From assembly GCA_948623715.1 (NCBI GenBank), contig CAPHDI010000002.1:1-64000 (forward strand): a stretch of DNA of 64,000 bases, read 5' to 3'. Positions 46,474 to 56,666 of the stretch are shown piece after piece. The translations under genes were made by a program, and so were the position numbers. The notes under the pieces were generated by a model that had not been told where the DNA came from, did no database searches, and was given only the letters and a program-made list of their open reading frames with translations. Each line of letters begins with the position of its first letter. The stretch's first letter is position 1. The stretch comes from an uncultured Candidatus Saccharibacteria bacterium (GTDB taxonomy: Bacteria > Patescibacteriota > Saccharimonadia > Saccharimonadales > Saccharimonadaceae).

Positions 46474-48015
46474 TTACCCCGGCTGAGCCTCAGCTTCCCG
46501 ACGCATCATCTCCATGAATCCTTCCGCTGTCGCATTCTGGTTCTCAGTCCGATACATTTCCCAGCGAACGCTGCAATGTTCCAGCACATCTTCCGTCGAC
46601 ACCGGTGTCCCGTCGCTCCTCGTGAGCGTATCGAGCCCCAGTTCCCAGACTCTACAGCCTCCGCCGAAGTACATCCCGTTTACCTGCAGCACACCCCATT
46701 CTTCCTCTGTTCGGTAAAAATACAGGTCATTCTGCTTCATCTCCAGCACGCCTTCCGCGATCACCGCCGGTCCATCGGAAGTCGGGAATGCTGACGTCTG
46801 CCACCAAGAGCCAATTGTCTGCGTCTCTGGGTCATACCCTACTGCCGTAAACGCCTCTCCCAGCTCCCATTCTCGATGAAATACCCCCGTGAGAATCGTC
46901 TCTGTGACGCCGTCAGCTCTCAGGGCGATAATCTCCTTCCCAGTGCTGACATATTGCGCGTCTGCTCGGCAGTCGTAGCGCCCCTCGTTTTCCAGCGGCA
47001 TGATCAATTCCGCTTCCTGCTCCGCCTCGGTTCGGCATAGCCATGCCCCTGCTTCCTCACCGACATGATATTTCTCGACCATCGTCCGTGATAAGATATA
47101 GGTCCCTGTTGCGCCCCGCTTGATCTCGATAATGTCTGGCCGCGCGATCAGCATCACCTGCACCGATCTTGGCAAATCCACGTATTGATATACCTCAGCA
47201 GTCTGCAGCTTATAGTCCTTCCCATCATAGTTCTTGACTACCATTTCTGCCCGCTCTTCCTGTGACACCGCCATCGTATCCCACCATGGCTCTGCATCAT
47301 AGCCATCATAAGCTAAGCCTTCGGGATCATCCTCCGTACTATAGAGCGGCACATAATATCGATAGATCAGATGTCCGTCTTCGCCCGACAGTGTTACCGT
47401 CGTACTATAGTCATCCGAGCGCAAGGGGTATTCTCCGTCCCAGACCCCCTCATGATAGAGCTGGACGACGTTTCTTGGGCTGAGGTCATAAGTTTTCTCA
47501 TCCACCGGGCAGACCTGTACGCCATTGATCGTCAGCCATCCCACCGTCGACGCTTCCAGATTCTCGTATCGCCCGCTATGCAGGCTCTGTTCCGGTAACA
47601 CCCCGAAGCAATACCGGTAATCCTGCGACCAGAGGATGAATCCGCCCGCCCCCATATAGTTTGACGCATTGATCCACCGCTCCGTATGCTCAAGGTAATC
47701 CCTAATTACCCCTTCCGCCGTCCACTTCGCCTCCGGATAGACCGCCTCCGGGAAGTTCTCCCGGCAGTACTCCCTCAGCTCCGCATCCGACATTACCGGC
47801 ATCATCTGGTAGAACATTTTCAGGTGCTGCGTCTCCTCGGTTAAGGTCTCCACCGAAGGTGTGTCATTCTCATCCAGATGATCCCGCGTACTGAGATAAA
47901 ACTGCATCCCCCAGCACACAAACAGCATCACTATCAGAGCTACAAACCACCCTCGCAGATATTTCGCTTCTGGGTCTTTATTCTTCGGCCGCTTCTCTTC
48001 TGTAGTTTCCGACAT
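46474..48015 (-). CDS. Single-pass membrane protein, foreign-looking
   Basis: 513 residues from ATG 48015, preceded by AGGAGG at 14 nt. Charged N-terminus, one transmembrane helix (about 22-42), then a large ectodomain of about 460 residues rich in Trp, Tyr, Glu and Asp, with no recognised fold. Codons favour G/C ends ('CTGCAG', 'GAGGAG'), unlike its neighbours. It is monocistronic, with promoter TTGACT, 17-bp spacer, TACACT near 48145-48175 and its own GC-rich terminator. It resembles Clostridia proteins in style, but no homologue can be named. Confidence 0.6.
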   Translation of the reverse strand: MSETTEEKRPKNKDPEAKYLRGWFVALIVMLFVCWGMQFYLSTRDHLDENDTPSVETLTEETQHLKMFYQMMPVMSDAELREYCRENFPEAVYPEAKWTAEGVIRDYLEHTERWINASNYMGAGGFILWSQDYRYCFGVLPEQSLHSGRYENLEASTVGWLTINGVQVCPVDEKTYDLSPRNVVQLYHEGVWDGEYPLRSDDYSTTVTLSGEDGHLIYRYYVPLYSTEDDPEGLAYDGYDAEPWWDTMAVSQEERAEMVVKNYDGKDYKLQTAEVYQYVDLPRSVQVMLIARPDIIEIKRGATGTYILSRTMVEKYHVGEEAGAWLCRTEAEQEAELIMPLENEGRYDCRADAQYVSTGKEIIALRADGVTETILTGVFHREWELGEAFTAVGYDPETQTIGSWWQTSAFPTSDGPAVIAEGVLEMKQNDLYFYRTEEEWGVLQVNGMYFGGGCRVWELGLDTLTRSDGTPVSTEDVLEHCSVRWEMYRTENQNATAEGFMEMMRREAEAQPG

Positions 48016-48218
48016 TTTACATCCCCTCCTGTTTTTCTGTCGCAAGTTTTCACGCTTCTGTCTCTTGGTTTTCTTTGATCCCCCTTCATTTTTTCTACGG
48101 GTTAAAGTGCTAACTTTCTCCTACCCCGCCCTCGGTAGAGTCAAATTCTAGTGTAGATTCATTTTCTTTAAAAGTCAAGCGCTAGGTCTTTCCCGACACC
48201 CCTATCCACGCTCCGCCA

Positions 48219-48247
48219 AAGGTGCTAAGCTTTTCACTTAGCACCCT
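48219..48247 (-). terminator. Terminator of the 48-55 kb operon
   Basis: AGGTGCTAAG...CTTAGCACCCT hairpin 29 bp after the last gene. Confidence 0.7.
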
Positions 48248-48275
48248 CATTTCCCGTCAATTTATTCAAAATTAT

Positions 48276-49232
48276 TCAATTTTCTACCTTTTCCAGCCGC
48301 TCAAATATATAATTCCCCGCTTCATTCCGCTTAAATACCCACCGATATTCATCAAAATCCTCCTTATGCTTCGAAAATTCTTCCATATCCAGCCGCCCAT
48401 CTTCACCTACATAATCTATAATATACTCTTCCTTACAGACTAGCGCATCATCCTCCCGCTTCGTCATCTCCGCCTCTAGTGGCCCCGCTATATAATGCTG
48501 CACATCATCCACCGAGTAACAATACTCGAATTTCCCCACCGTATCATACAGATACAGTCTCTCATCATCCTTCTTCGCCCCATTCAGTGCATGCACTATT
48601 ACCGGCCCCGCCCCGCCTCCTGGCAGCAAATCCCAGTAAAACTCATCATTTTCCGCATCATATCTATAGAATGGCTGCCCGCCCGCCGTAAATGACCCCG
48701 TCCTCATCCCGTCTTCTAGCTCTGCTTCCACCCCGAATAAGTTCTGTACCATTTCGCGTACTTCCGCTCCATCGTAGCACTCCTGCGATTCCTCTAGTAG
48801 CTTTTCCATCCCAAACATATCAATATAGGCTTCCCCATATCGCTCTCGCAGCAATTCCTCCGTCGCCAACCTTTTGCACGCTCGCGGCTCCGTATTTAGC
48901 CGCGCCAGCGACACCCGTATATAGTCTGTATTCCCCGCTAAAACCTCTTCGTCCGTATAAAGCTGCCCATTCGCCTTGCTAAACGCCTCATATAGCCTCT
49001 GGACTTCCGGATCATCTATCGCCACTTCTGTCAATTCGCCTTCCGGTATTACTTCCGGTTTTTCCGCCCCCTCCGATGTTTCTGGCTTTGGGTCCGTGAC
49101 CTCTTCGTTAGCTCTGCTCACCATCATCACTGCCGCCGCAATCGCCACCCCCAGTATCACCGCCGTCGCCACTATCGCCAGCGCTGTAATTCCCTTCGCT
49201 CGCTTTTTATGTTTCTTCAATCCCTCACTCAT
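48276..49232 (-). CDS. Single-pass surface protein, paralogue A
   Basis: 318 residues: basic N-terminus, transmembrane helix (about 15-38), acidic linker, ectodomain with cysteines. It shares with the adjacent upstream gene the opening '(A/T)IDDPEVQ.LY', a central 'EAR/EVREM(I/V)Q..FG' and the ending 'W.F(K/T)(R/K)N.(A/E)GNY(I/V)F..LEKVE', so the two arose by tandem duplication. Only 3 bp separate them. Last gene of the operon headed by the 54672 ATPase. Function unknown. Confidence 0.6.
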   Translation of the reverse strand: MSEGLKKHKKRAKGITALAIVATAVILGVAIAAAVMMVSRANEEVTDPKPETSEGAEKPEVIPEGELTEVAIDDPEVQRLYEAFSKANGQLYTDEEVLAGNTDYIRVSLARLNTEPRACKRLATEELLRERYGEAYIDMFGMEKLLEESQECYDGAEVREMVQNLFGVEAELEDGMRTGSFTAGGQPFYRYDAENDEFYWDLLPGGGAGPVIVHALNGAKKDDERLYLYDTVGKFEYCYSVDDVQHYIAGPLEAEMTKREDDALVCKEEYIIDYVGEDGRLDMEEFSKHKEDFDEYRWVFKRNEAGNYIFERLEKVEN

Positions 49233-49235
49233 CTT

Positions 49236-50417
49236 CTATCTCTCTACCTTCTCTAGCCCCGTAAACACATAATTCCCCTCTGCATTTTTCGTAAATGTCC
49301 ACTTAAACTGATCTAGTTGATCCTCATAGTCCGCTGGATCCACCCCCTTAATCATGACGCCGTTCTCATCCAGTTCCATCTCCGCAATCAAATCCCCATT
49401 CACGTGATTCAATGTCTGACAAGTCCCGCCATAGACCGTCTCGTAGATATAAAGATGCTCACTATCTCGCTCCGCCCCCTTCAGTTCTCGCCCCAGCGCA
49501 TACAAACAGCTTCCTCCGCATCCCAGATTCGGGCTATAGAACTCATCACTCGCGCTATCATATTTCCACGCCCCGCAGTAATCCCCCGTCGTGTCACCAT
49601 CTTCTAGCTTAATTTCCTTCCCAAATATTTCCTGGATCATCTCTCGCGCCTCATCACCCCTGCGACATCCGAACACTTCGCCCACCTCGAAAGATTCCGA
49701 CCCACTCTCAATATAATGCTCCGTCTTGCACTTATCACCCTTCTCTGCCGAATTTCCCAGCGCAATGTCCAGCATCATCGTCTTACTAACATTACCCTTA
49801 CGCACCCCCTCATCCGTATAAAAATCTAGCGTACTTGAATATGCCTGCCCAATATGCCTTAGGTTTCGGTACAACTCCTGCACTTCCGGATCGTCAATCG
49901 TCACCTCTATCAATTCATTCTTCGGCTCTTCTGACAGATCTGGTTTCTCCTCTGGATCCTTCTTTTCTTCCTCCGACACCCCTGGCTCCACCGGCTTATT
50001 CACCCCTTTATCATCATGCTTGCTACTCATCATCAGCACAAATCCTAGCCCCGCCAGACATAACACTATCGCCACCACGATAATCGACACTAACGTCTTC
50101 CGATTTTTAGCGCTTATACTCTGCACTCTCTGATTTGCTCGCGCCGTTTCACTTCTGAGTAATTCTCGCGCATCATCTTCACTAATTAGCGGTTTTTTCA
50201 CTCCATCCGACGCCACGCCATACTTCTCTTCACCTGTCGCCCTTTGCTCCAGCGTCTCCTCGATCTTCGCCCCACCCGCCGCTTCGTTCTCTATCTCATC
50301 GACATTCGCCTCCAGATTCTGGAAGAATTTCTCATCTTGTGCCGTATTCTTCGCTTTCTCCGCCTCCAATCTGGTCCCAGTCGGAATTTCATACTGCTTA
50401 TTCTTATTTTCCATCAT
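49236..50417 (-). CDS. Single-pass surface protein, paralogue B
   Basis: 393 residues: long cytosolic segment (1-108), transmembrane helix (about 109-131), Glu/Pro/Lys linker, ectodomain with at least eight cysteines in pairs ('GCRRGDE', 'LGCGGSCLYALGR'). Homologous to the next gene over its whole ectodomain but with more cysteines, which suggests disulphides outside the cell. Part of the 54672-48276 operon. Confidence 0.6.
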   Translation of the reverse strand: MMENKNKQYEIPTGTRLEAEKAKNTAQDEKFFQNLEANVDEIENEAAGGAKIEETLEQRATGEEKYGVASDGVKKPLISEDDARELLRSETARANQRVQSISAKNRKTLVSIIVVAIVLCLAGLGFVLMMSSKHDDKGVNKPVEPGVSEEEKKDPEEKPDLSEEPKNELIEVTIDDPEVQELYRNLRHIGQAYSSTLDFYTDEGVRKGNVSKTMMLDIALGNSAEKGDKCKTEHYIESGSESFEVGEVFGCRRGDEAREMIQEIFGKEIKLEDGDTTGDYCGAWKYDSASDEFYSPNLGCGGSCLYALGRELKGAERDSEHLYIYETVYGGTCQTLNHVNGDLIAEMELDENGVMIKGVDPADYEDQLDQFKWTFTKNAEGNYVFTGLEKVER

Positions 50418-50470
50418 GGCTCCTTATCTTACCTTAAATATTATCATTTTTTTATTTTCTTTTCACTATA

Positions 50471-51787
50471 CTAATTCACTCGATAATACCAAAATCCCCG
50501 ACCAGCACCAGCCCAGACCCAGTTTTCTTCTTGACTCAGTTCGGTAATTTCTCCCATTTTTACGTCATAAACCAACGTTTTAAATTCCATACACGTTTGC
50601 CCGCTACACCCTCTCGCCACGCCAAATAACAACTTCTCTCCATCGTTATAATCATTATACGGACTTGCCGCCCCGGAATACGCTAGCTGTATGGCATCTG
50701 CTTTCTCTTCGCCCAAACCATACACTACTTCATCATCAATCATGAGCTGGTTCAATACTAAATCAACCGTAATTTTATGCCCCCTCAGGTAATACTCTTG
50801 CGCATTGCTTCGAGCAGCTGTCGACTCTAGCCCCAGGTATTTTTTCTTTAACTCGCCCCAAGTTAATTCCTCTATCTGATTCAACTCATCGTCGAGTACT
50901 CCACAACGCAAATCATCACTCCACCCATCACTAGCACCAACCCAATATAACAAATCATACTCATTACTATAAGCTAGCATAACCCCTTCAGCATCTGCAA
51001 AATCCCCATCCAAGCATTTCGAATCACCTGCCGAAAAATCATACCTACGATATCGTTCTGCATCAATTTTCTCTTCAGTGCCAAAAACCGAAACAAACCT
51101 ATAAAAAACTGCATCTCGAGTCACTGTATAGTCCCAATATCCCGCAATCTCCGGAGTCGGTAATCTCAGCACCTCCACTCTCGAATTTGCCACATCTCTA
51201 ACCTTAGCACACTCCAGAATATTCTCGTTTATTTGAAAATTTTTCCCAAACTCACCCTCCACGTACTCACCAATAGGATAACTCCAACAGACCTGATTGC
51301 CTACTACTGGTTCAATACTTACATTACCATAATCATATTGCGCAATCATAACGTCATCATTATTCTTATGTAGCTCTATGAAATTACACTTACGATCATA
51401 AGAATCCCTCTCGTCACACACAACCGTATAGCCATAGACGTCACTAGTTTCGATCTCCTTATCATGCGTCGCCTCATCTTCTTCCGGCGTCGTCACTGTA
51501 TCATCTTTTACCATACCCCCACCTTCCTTATTGCCGCTTATCAACAAAAAAGCCACTAACCCTCCGACCAGCACCACAGTCATAATCGCAATAGCTAAAA
51601 CTACCTTGAGCCCACCATTTTTCGTTTTATTACCATCTTCAGGCGTTTCTAGAGTCTTTCCATCACCATCGCTATTGAACCCTGCCTCAGCATTAGGCTC
51701 ACTCCCTGCACCTTCTCTGTGTCCAGCAGCACCATCGCCCTCTGACCAATACGCTTTCTCGCCATATTTTTCTGTCTTCTCAGCCAT
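50471..51787 (-). CDS. Single-pass surface protein of the ATPase operon
   Basis: 438 residues: disordered cytosolic tail (1-60), transmembrane helix (about 62-84), acidic linker, ectodomain of about 320 residues with eight or so cysteines and the end 'ENWVWAGAGRGFWYYRVN'. It starts 2 bp after the ATPase stop codon, so it is translationally linked. No family recognised; not clearly homologous to paralogues A and B beyond the shared plan. Confidence 0.6.
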   Translation of the reverse strand: MAEKTEKYGEKAYWSEGDGAAGHREGAGSEPNAEAGFNSDGDGKTLETPEDGNKTKNGGLKVVLAIAIMTVVLVGGLVAFLLISGNKEGGGMVKDDTVTTPEEDEATHDKEIETSDVYGYTVVCDERDSYDRKCNFIELHKNNDDVMIAQYDYGNVSIEPVVGNQVCWSYPIGEYVEGEFGKNFQINENILECAKVRDVANSRVEVLRLPTPEIAGYWDYTVTRDAVFYRFVSVFGTEEKIDAERYRRYDFSAGDSKCLDGDFADAEGVMLAYSNEYDLLYWVGASDGWSDDLRCGVLDDELNQIEELTWGELKKKYLGLESTAARSNAQEYYLRGHKITVDLVLNQLMIDDEVVYGLGEEKADAIQLAYSGAASPYNDYNDGEKLLFGVARGCSGQTCMEFKTLVYDVKMGEITELSQEENWVWAGAGRGFWYYRVN

Positions 51788-51789
51788 TC

Positions 51790-54672
51790 TTATCCCCTTA
51801 CCTTAAATATTACTTCATTTTTCTCATTTTCTTGTTTAAGGCCATTTCCTGGCGATTCTGCGACTTTTTCGTCCATTCCGCTTATACTATCGTCTTTAGT
51901 CATAGAAGCCCCTTCTCGGCCTTCTCCTGCGCTCACAGGCCCATTTCCGCTCATGCTTGTAGCCTTTTCCGCACTATTTCCATTTATGCTTGTCGTCTTC
52001 AATCCGCTTCCGCTTGAAACTCCAGCCTCAGCCTTTCCGCTACCGCTTGTTGTACTTAATCCACTTCCGCTTGAAGCTACCATTTTTTCGTCCCCATCCG
52101 AAGCCCCTAGTGTTGCTTTCTTCGCCTTCCATCCCTCTAAGAAGCTCTTTTTCTCTTCCTCTTTTTGCTCCGCCGCTCCTGCCCCTGTTACTCCCGCCGC
52201 ATCCTGCTTCGCTGCCTCCGCCGCACTTACCCATCGTTCCTTGATCTCCGCCTCGACTTCCGCCCGTGTCTTCGCATATTTTGTCGCCGAATACACCTTC
52301 ATCGTCTCTAGCAGCTGCGGATTCGCCTCCCCCATCGGCGGCAATAAGCTCATTGTAAACGGCGCACTTGGCAGATTATACATCATCACTGTCGCAATCG
52401 CCTGATAATTTCCCTGTTTATGCAGATCTTCCGCGTTAAACACCGGCGAAAACGCCTTCTCCATCAATTCCGCATCCGTCACGCCCACGCGCCCACATAG
52501 GATCGTTCCGCAGTTACCGAGGATCGCTTCCCTAATTTTATCTGTCAGCTGCGTCATAAACTGGTTCGCCAGCAGCAGATTCAACCGATACTTCCTCGCC
52601 TCTGATAAGATACTCTCGAAACTCTCCGTCGCAAAATTCTGGAACTCATCCACAAACAGACAGAAATCTTTCCGCTCATCCTCGGGGATATCCGCCCGGC
52701 TCATTGCCGCCTGTTGGAATTTCATCACTAAAATCATACCAAGCAGATTCGAGTTAATATCACCTAGCTTACCTTTTGACAAGTTCACTAAGAATATTTT
52801 CTTCTTGTCCATAATTTCACGGATATTAAAACCGCTTTTGGTTTGCCCCAAGATATTCCGCATCGTCGTATTGCTCAGGAACGGCCCCCATTTCGACGCA
52901 AACCACGTGATCACCTCCCCCGCATCGTTCGATTTCTGTGACGCCGGAAACTCCTTTGTCCAGTAGTCGTACACCGCCTTATCTGTGACATATTTCAGCT
53001 TCGACTTTACGAATTGCGGATCCGTAAAGCACTGTGGTATATCGATAAAAGTCGCTCCCTTCGGGTCTGACATCAGTAATAACGCCGCATTTCGGAACAT
53101 ATGCTGCCCTCGCGGCCCGAAAAACCCCTGATTCGACGGGTCGAATAAGCTCTGTAGCATCGAAATCCCCTCCTGCACGATGAAATCTTTCTGGTCCTCA
53201 CTCGTCCATTCAAACATATTCATCCCAATCGGATGTTCTATATCTGACGGGTCGAAGTACACTACATCATCAATCCGCTCCTCCGGCACCTTCGATAGCA
53301 ATAGCTCCGCCGCATCCCCGTGCGGATCGATAAATGCGAATCCCCGCCCTTCCATCATGTCTTGATATGCGATATTCGTGAGAAGCACCGACTTACCCAT
53401 ACCAGTAGCACCGATTACATAAGTATGGCGTCGCCGATCATTATCTGAGAGCCGTATCTCCTTCTTCTCTCCTCTATACTCATTCACCCCCAGGATCACC
53501 CCTTCATGCACTAATTTTGCCGGTCCTTCAACCTGCTTCGTTGCTTGCCGCTCTACTTGCGATGTTGGAATCGCATTCTGCGCTGGCAAATGAAAAATTG
53601 AGGCCAATTCCACACTGTTCAAAATATTTGTACAGTTTTTCTTCGGGAAAAACCGAAATATATAGTCTACGGTTAACTTTTTTGCACTTTTTGTCGCATC
53701 ATACTGAAAACTATTATAATTCTGCGAACTAAACTGCGAAAATGATGCCACTACGCCACTCAGCATTGCCTCAGAGCGCCCTTTATCCGCTGAGCTTGCT
53801 ATCACCCTAATCAACGTCTCAAAGCCCGGAGACTTCGTTTTTTTCTCGATTGCGGCGATTTCTTCCTGTTTTAAATTCGATAATTCTTCTTTTTTCTCCT
53901 CACCCTTCTCATGCACCTCTGGCGGTGTCCAGAATGCCTTTGCTAAATCCTGCAGAAACAATGATAGACCGTATAAAATATTTGTACTACTTTTACGATT
54001 TTTACGACCTTTTCGTATATTTTGTACTCGCTCTTCCGAAATTTTTGTCCAAGACCCATCCGTCGGCCGAAGCAAAATCTGCAACGCCAGCCCCTCGTCC
54101 TGCTTTGTTACCGACATCGCATTCAGTAGCGCTAAGCTTGCATCCCGCTGCGTATCTTCATAAGTACTAATCGGGTATACATAGTCTTTCTTCAGCGACA
54201 ACTCTCCGCCCGCCACCTGATCTGTTGTCACGTTTTTCGAAAAAATACTCTCCGGCTCGATCTCCTCTAGCCTCGCCGATGGATACGCCGAAATAATCCC
54301 CTGCTTCACCGTCTCCGTCAACACCGCCGGTACTAGCGTATAATACCGAATCATCCCATTTGACGCCACAATTTCAAACGACATATGCCGCTGCCCAAAC
54401 ACCCTACTATCGAAGCCTTTTTTCAACGTTGAGGCAATAATCGAATACATCACCTGCGCCTGACTCAGCGCCTCATTCGTCACATCGCGCTCATCCCGTC
54501 CCCCACCCTGAATATCATCCGTCGATGGCGGCAAATGTATCAACATCGGCACCAATTTCAAACTCCGCTCGTAGTCCTTCGCTTTCCGCTGCTTCGCAAG
54601 ACGCACCGCCACCGCTATCGCCGCGACGATTACCACTACAACTACAATAATCACATACGTCAGCCAACCCAT
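51790..54672 (-). CDS. VirD4/TraC-like type IV secretion ATPase
   Basis: 960 residues: N-terminal transmembrane helix (5-24), a middle domain of about 350 residues, then a DUF87/TrwB-type motor with Walker A 'GATGMGKS' (421-428), 'FAFIDPHGD' and Walker B 'CLFVDEFQNF' (about 671-680), plus a Ser/Gly/Asn-rich tail. Such ATPases couple DNA or protein substrates to type IV secretion or competence pumps. Three single-pass surface proteins follow in the same operon and a coiled-coil protein precedes it, so it may serve a surface secretion or DNA transfer machine. Confidence 0.8.
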   Translation of the reverse strand: MGWLTYVIIVVVVVIVAAIAVAVRLAKQRKAKDYERSLKLVPMLIHLPPSTDDIQGGGRDERDVTNEALSQAQVMYSIIASTLKKGFDSRVFGQRHMSFEIVASNGMIRYYTLVPAVLTETVKQGIISAYPSARLEEIEPESIFSKNVTTDQVAGGELSLKKDYVYPISTYEDTQRDASLALLNAMSVTKQDEGLALQILLRPTDGSWTKISEERVQNIRKGRKNRKSSTNILYGLSLFLQDLAKAFWTPPEVHEKGEEKKEELSNLKQEEIAAIEKKTKSPGFETLIRVIASSADKGRSEAMLSGVVASFSQFSSQNYNSFQYDATKSAKKLTVDYIFRFFPKKNCTNILNSVELASIFHLPAQNAIPTSQVERQATKQVEGPAKLVHEGVILGVNEYRGEKKEIRLSDNDRRRHTYVIGATGMGKSVLLTNIAYQDMMEGRGFAFIDPHGDAAELLLSKVPEERIDDVVYFDPSDIEHPIGMNMFEWTSEDQKDFIVQEGISMLQSLFDPSNQGFFGPRGQHMFRNAALLLMSDPKGATFIDIPQCFTDPQFVKSKLKYVTDKAVYDYWTKEFPASQKSNDAGEVITWFASKWGPFLSNTTMRNILGQTKSGFNIREIMDKKKIFLVNLSKGKLGDINSNLLGMILVMKFQQAAMSRADIPEDERKDFCLFVDEFQNFATESFESILSEARKYRLNLLLANQFMTQLTDKIREAILGNCGTILCGRVGVTDAELMEKAFSPVFNAEDLHKQGNYQAIATVMMYNLPSAPFTMSLLPPMGEANPQLLETMKVYSATKYAKTRAEVEAEIKERWVSAAEAAKQDAAGVTGAGAAEQKEEEKKSFLEGWKAKKATLGASDGDEKMVASSGSGLSTTSGSGKAEAGVSSGSGLKTTSINGNSAEKATSMSGNGPVSAGEGREGASMTKDDSISGMDEKVAESPGNGLKQENEKNEVIFKVRG

Positions 54673-54735
54673 CAGTTTCTACCCTGTTTTTCTATTTTTC
54701 GTCCACTTCTCAGTCGCATTTCCTTGCATCGCCCC

Positions 54736-55323
54736 CTAGTTTCTACTCTTAAAAATCCGATTAAACACGTCTTTCAGAAACACGATCCGCGCCTTATTCG
54801 TCATCTCCTCCAGCTGCGCCGGGTGATAGTTATTATCTGCGATCATCTTATCTACCCTCGCCACCGTCTCGCCCGTAATCCGCTTATTGTTGCGCTCCAT
54901 AATATTCTGCGCATACGGGCTAAAGCCCTCCTCATTCGCTAGATCCTCCGCGTCCTCAGCCATCCTCTCTTCTGCCTGACGTTTCGATTCCGCCCCCGCC
55001 AATACCGGATTTTCTAAGACCTGTTCACCATAATTCTCTACCGCCGCCATCTGCCGTACCAGCGTATTGCTCTGCTCCACTCGCTGCTCCGCCGGCATCA
55101 CTGCTTGATCTGGATTGTAAGTCAACACCTGACCCACCCCCGGCACACTCGCCTCAGGATTATACGTTAGCACTTTGCTACCAAGAGTGCCAGCCTGCCC
55201 CCGGTCCAGTTCTCTCTGTTGTTCTTTTTCCAAGTCTTCCACAGCAATATTCGTCGCACGATCAATCTCCTCCGTCATTTCACGGGCCGATTGTTTTCCC
55301 TGCTCCCATTCATTGCCATTCAT
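54736..55323 (-). CDS. Acidic coiled-coil protein upstream of the ATPase
   Basis: 195 residues, cytosolic, Glu/Gln-rich helices at both ends. The middle holds an imperfect repeat, 'VLTYNPEASVPGVG' and 'VLTYNPDQAVMPAE'. No known domain. It precedes the type IV ATPase by 63 bp on the same strand and is probably in the operon; a structural or chaperone role is only a guess. Confidence 0.55.
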   Translation of the reverse strand: MNGNEWEQGKQSAREMTEEIDRATNIAVEDLEKEQQRELDRGQAGTLGSKVLTYNPEASVPGVGQVLTYNPDQAVMPAEQRVEQSNTLVRQMAAVENYGEQVLENPVLAGAESKRQAEERMAEDAEDLANEEGFSPYAQNIMERNNKRITGETVARVDKMIADNNYHPAQLEEMTNKARIVFLKDVFNRIFKSRN

Positions 55324-55461
55324 ACCCTTATCATATCATATTTATCATAAGCTTTAAAGATTTTTGTACACAATTTTTAATCATTTCCACTTTCATCGTA
55401 CCCCACCATATACCCCATCTATTTTAGCCGTCCACATCGCATGGATCCGCTATCGCCCCGT

Positions 55462-55806
55462 CTACCGCGTCTTACTTACCATGAAGCACACCAAAAATAT
55501 CACCAAAACCACCAACGCCACCGTTAACGGCGTCAATGTCCCGAGCGATTGCACTAAAAGCAGCATAATTGGCGCAAACGCAATAATCGCCGCATAGAGA
55601 TAACCTCGATTCCCCATTTGCTTCCCGATCAGCTTCCGAAACAGTTTTACAATCGCCACCGAAATCCCCAACATCAGTAAATAACATGCTGTAAAAAATA
55701 CTAAAACCCCGAACGGACCAACGCCCGCCGGGGTAGTAAAATTCACCATCAACAACAACACAATTGCAGCAAATAAACTCAGTACCGGAATCAAATGTTT
55801 AGGCAT
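55462..55806 (-). CDS. Small polytopic membrane protein
   Basis: 114 residues from ATG 55806: TATAAT (55818-55813) ends 6 nt away, so the mRNA is leaderless and the upstream in-frame ATG (55833) is not in it. Four hydrophobic segments span most of the protein, ending with the short basic tail MVSKTR. No family recognised. Confidence 0.55.
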   Translation of the reverse strand: MPKHLIPVLSLFAAIVLLLMVNFTTPAGVGPFGVLVFFTACYLLMLGISVAIVKLFRKLIGKQMGNRGYLYAAIIAFAPIMLLLVQSLGTLTPLTVALVVLVIFLVCFMVSKTR

Positions 55807-55833
55807 ATCTTCATTATAACACAGGATTTTCAA

Positions 55834-56009
55834 CCACTATCGGCATTATCAGTAATCTCAGCAATGGTTTATACAAGCATAACTATGATCTGCTCATACA
55901 ACTTTAAGAATTTTCAGACATTTCACTCAAGCTTAAAGCCAGACTTAGACAAATATTCACACCTCTGATTCAAAACAAGAATTTTACTTTTACAAGTATA
56001 ACAGCTTTC
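55834..56009. other. Gene-free stretch
   Basis: AT-rich; no frame, repeat or promoter beyond the leaderless TATAAT of the 55806 gene. Confidence 0.35.
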
Positions 56010-56520
56010 CGTACATCGTGGCACTTCCAGCTATTTTGATTCCCTCTCTGACGGATACATCTCCGTACTCTGCTCGAGAAAATCCGGGAGAAGATGGGGC
56101 GAGTTATCTGGCATTTACAAACATTGTTACTTTAGGCCACAACTGCTCCCATCTCCTTATTGACCGCTCCACGATAGCCGTGGAACATCCTGGTTGCTTC
56201 CTCTAATCTCTTCATTATTTTCAAGGTACTAACAGATTAGATTCCGCTAAACTCTTAGGATCCCGCCACCAAGCGACCCGATATAAAGATTGTTTGCTTC
56301 CGAAAAAGCTACAATCTCTACATCTAGATCAGCTAGCAATACGGTTCCCTCACGGTTTCTGCATCCCTGCTTCCGGAATCGGAAGTTTTAGACCAAAGTC
56401 TTACAGCTCCCCGCTAGGTCGATCCGCAAGCTTATGGTAACTCCTAGAAAGTGTAATTTATGGCTAGAAATTACCATTTCGCCCGCGGAGGCAACCAGTA
56501 GTTTAATTATTTAGGTTTAT
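56010..56520 (-). ncRNA. Candidate large structured RNA
   Basis: No protein frame fits, but many helices do on the minus strand. A closing stem of TGGTTGC with GCAACCA (about 56494 and 56192) encloses roughly 310 nt holding ATGGTAA/TTACCAT within CCGC/GCGG, CTTCCG/CGGAAG, AGATTGT/ACAATCT and CTAATCT/AGATTAG. Three more stems follow: CCACG/CGTGG, GGAGATGGG with CCCATC-CTCC, and ACGGA/TCCGT. No SRP, 6S, group II or known riboswitch signature was found. A promoter lies at 56667-56697. Confidence 0.5.
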
Positions 56521-56616
56521 TAAGTTGCATTTTTGTTTGTCCTGTTTGTTGTTTGGTTGGACTGTCTTCATATTAGCATGCTTATGCTAATATTTCAATA
56601 CTTTTTCGCGAAAAAA

Positions 56617-56635
56617 TGTTGTATTCTTTACAACA
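56617..56635. promoter_or_regulatory. Operator-like dyad, distal copy
   Basis: TGTTGTA-N5-TACAACA, the same 19-bp dyad as at 56673-56691 and spaced 56 bp from it. It lies downstream of the promoter start. Confidence 0.5.
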
Positions 56636-56666
56636 CTACTCATTCTACCTCTGTAAATTCATTCAA

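Noticed and set aside
55864..56520. Group I or II intron
   Set aside because: No domain V-like hairpin at the 3' end, no recognisable group I core, and no interrupted gene around it.
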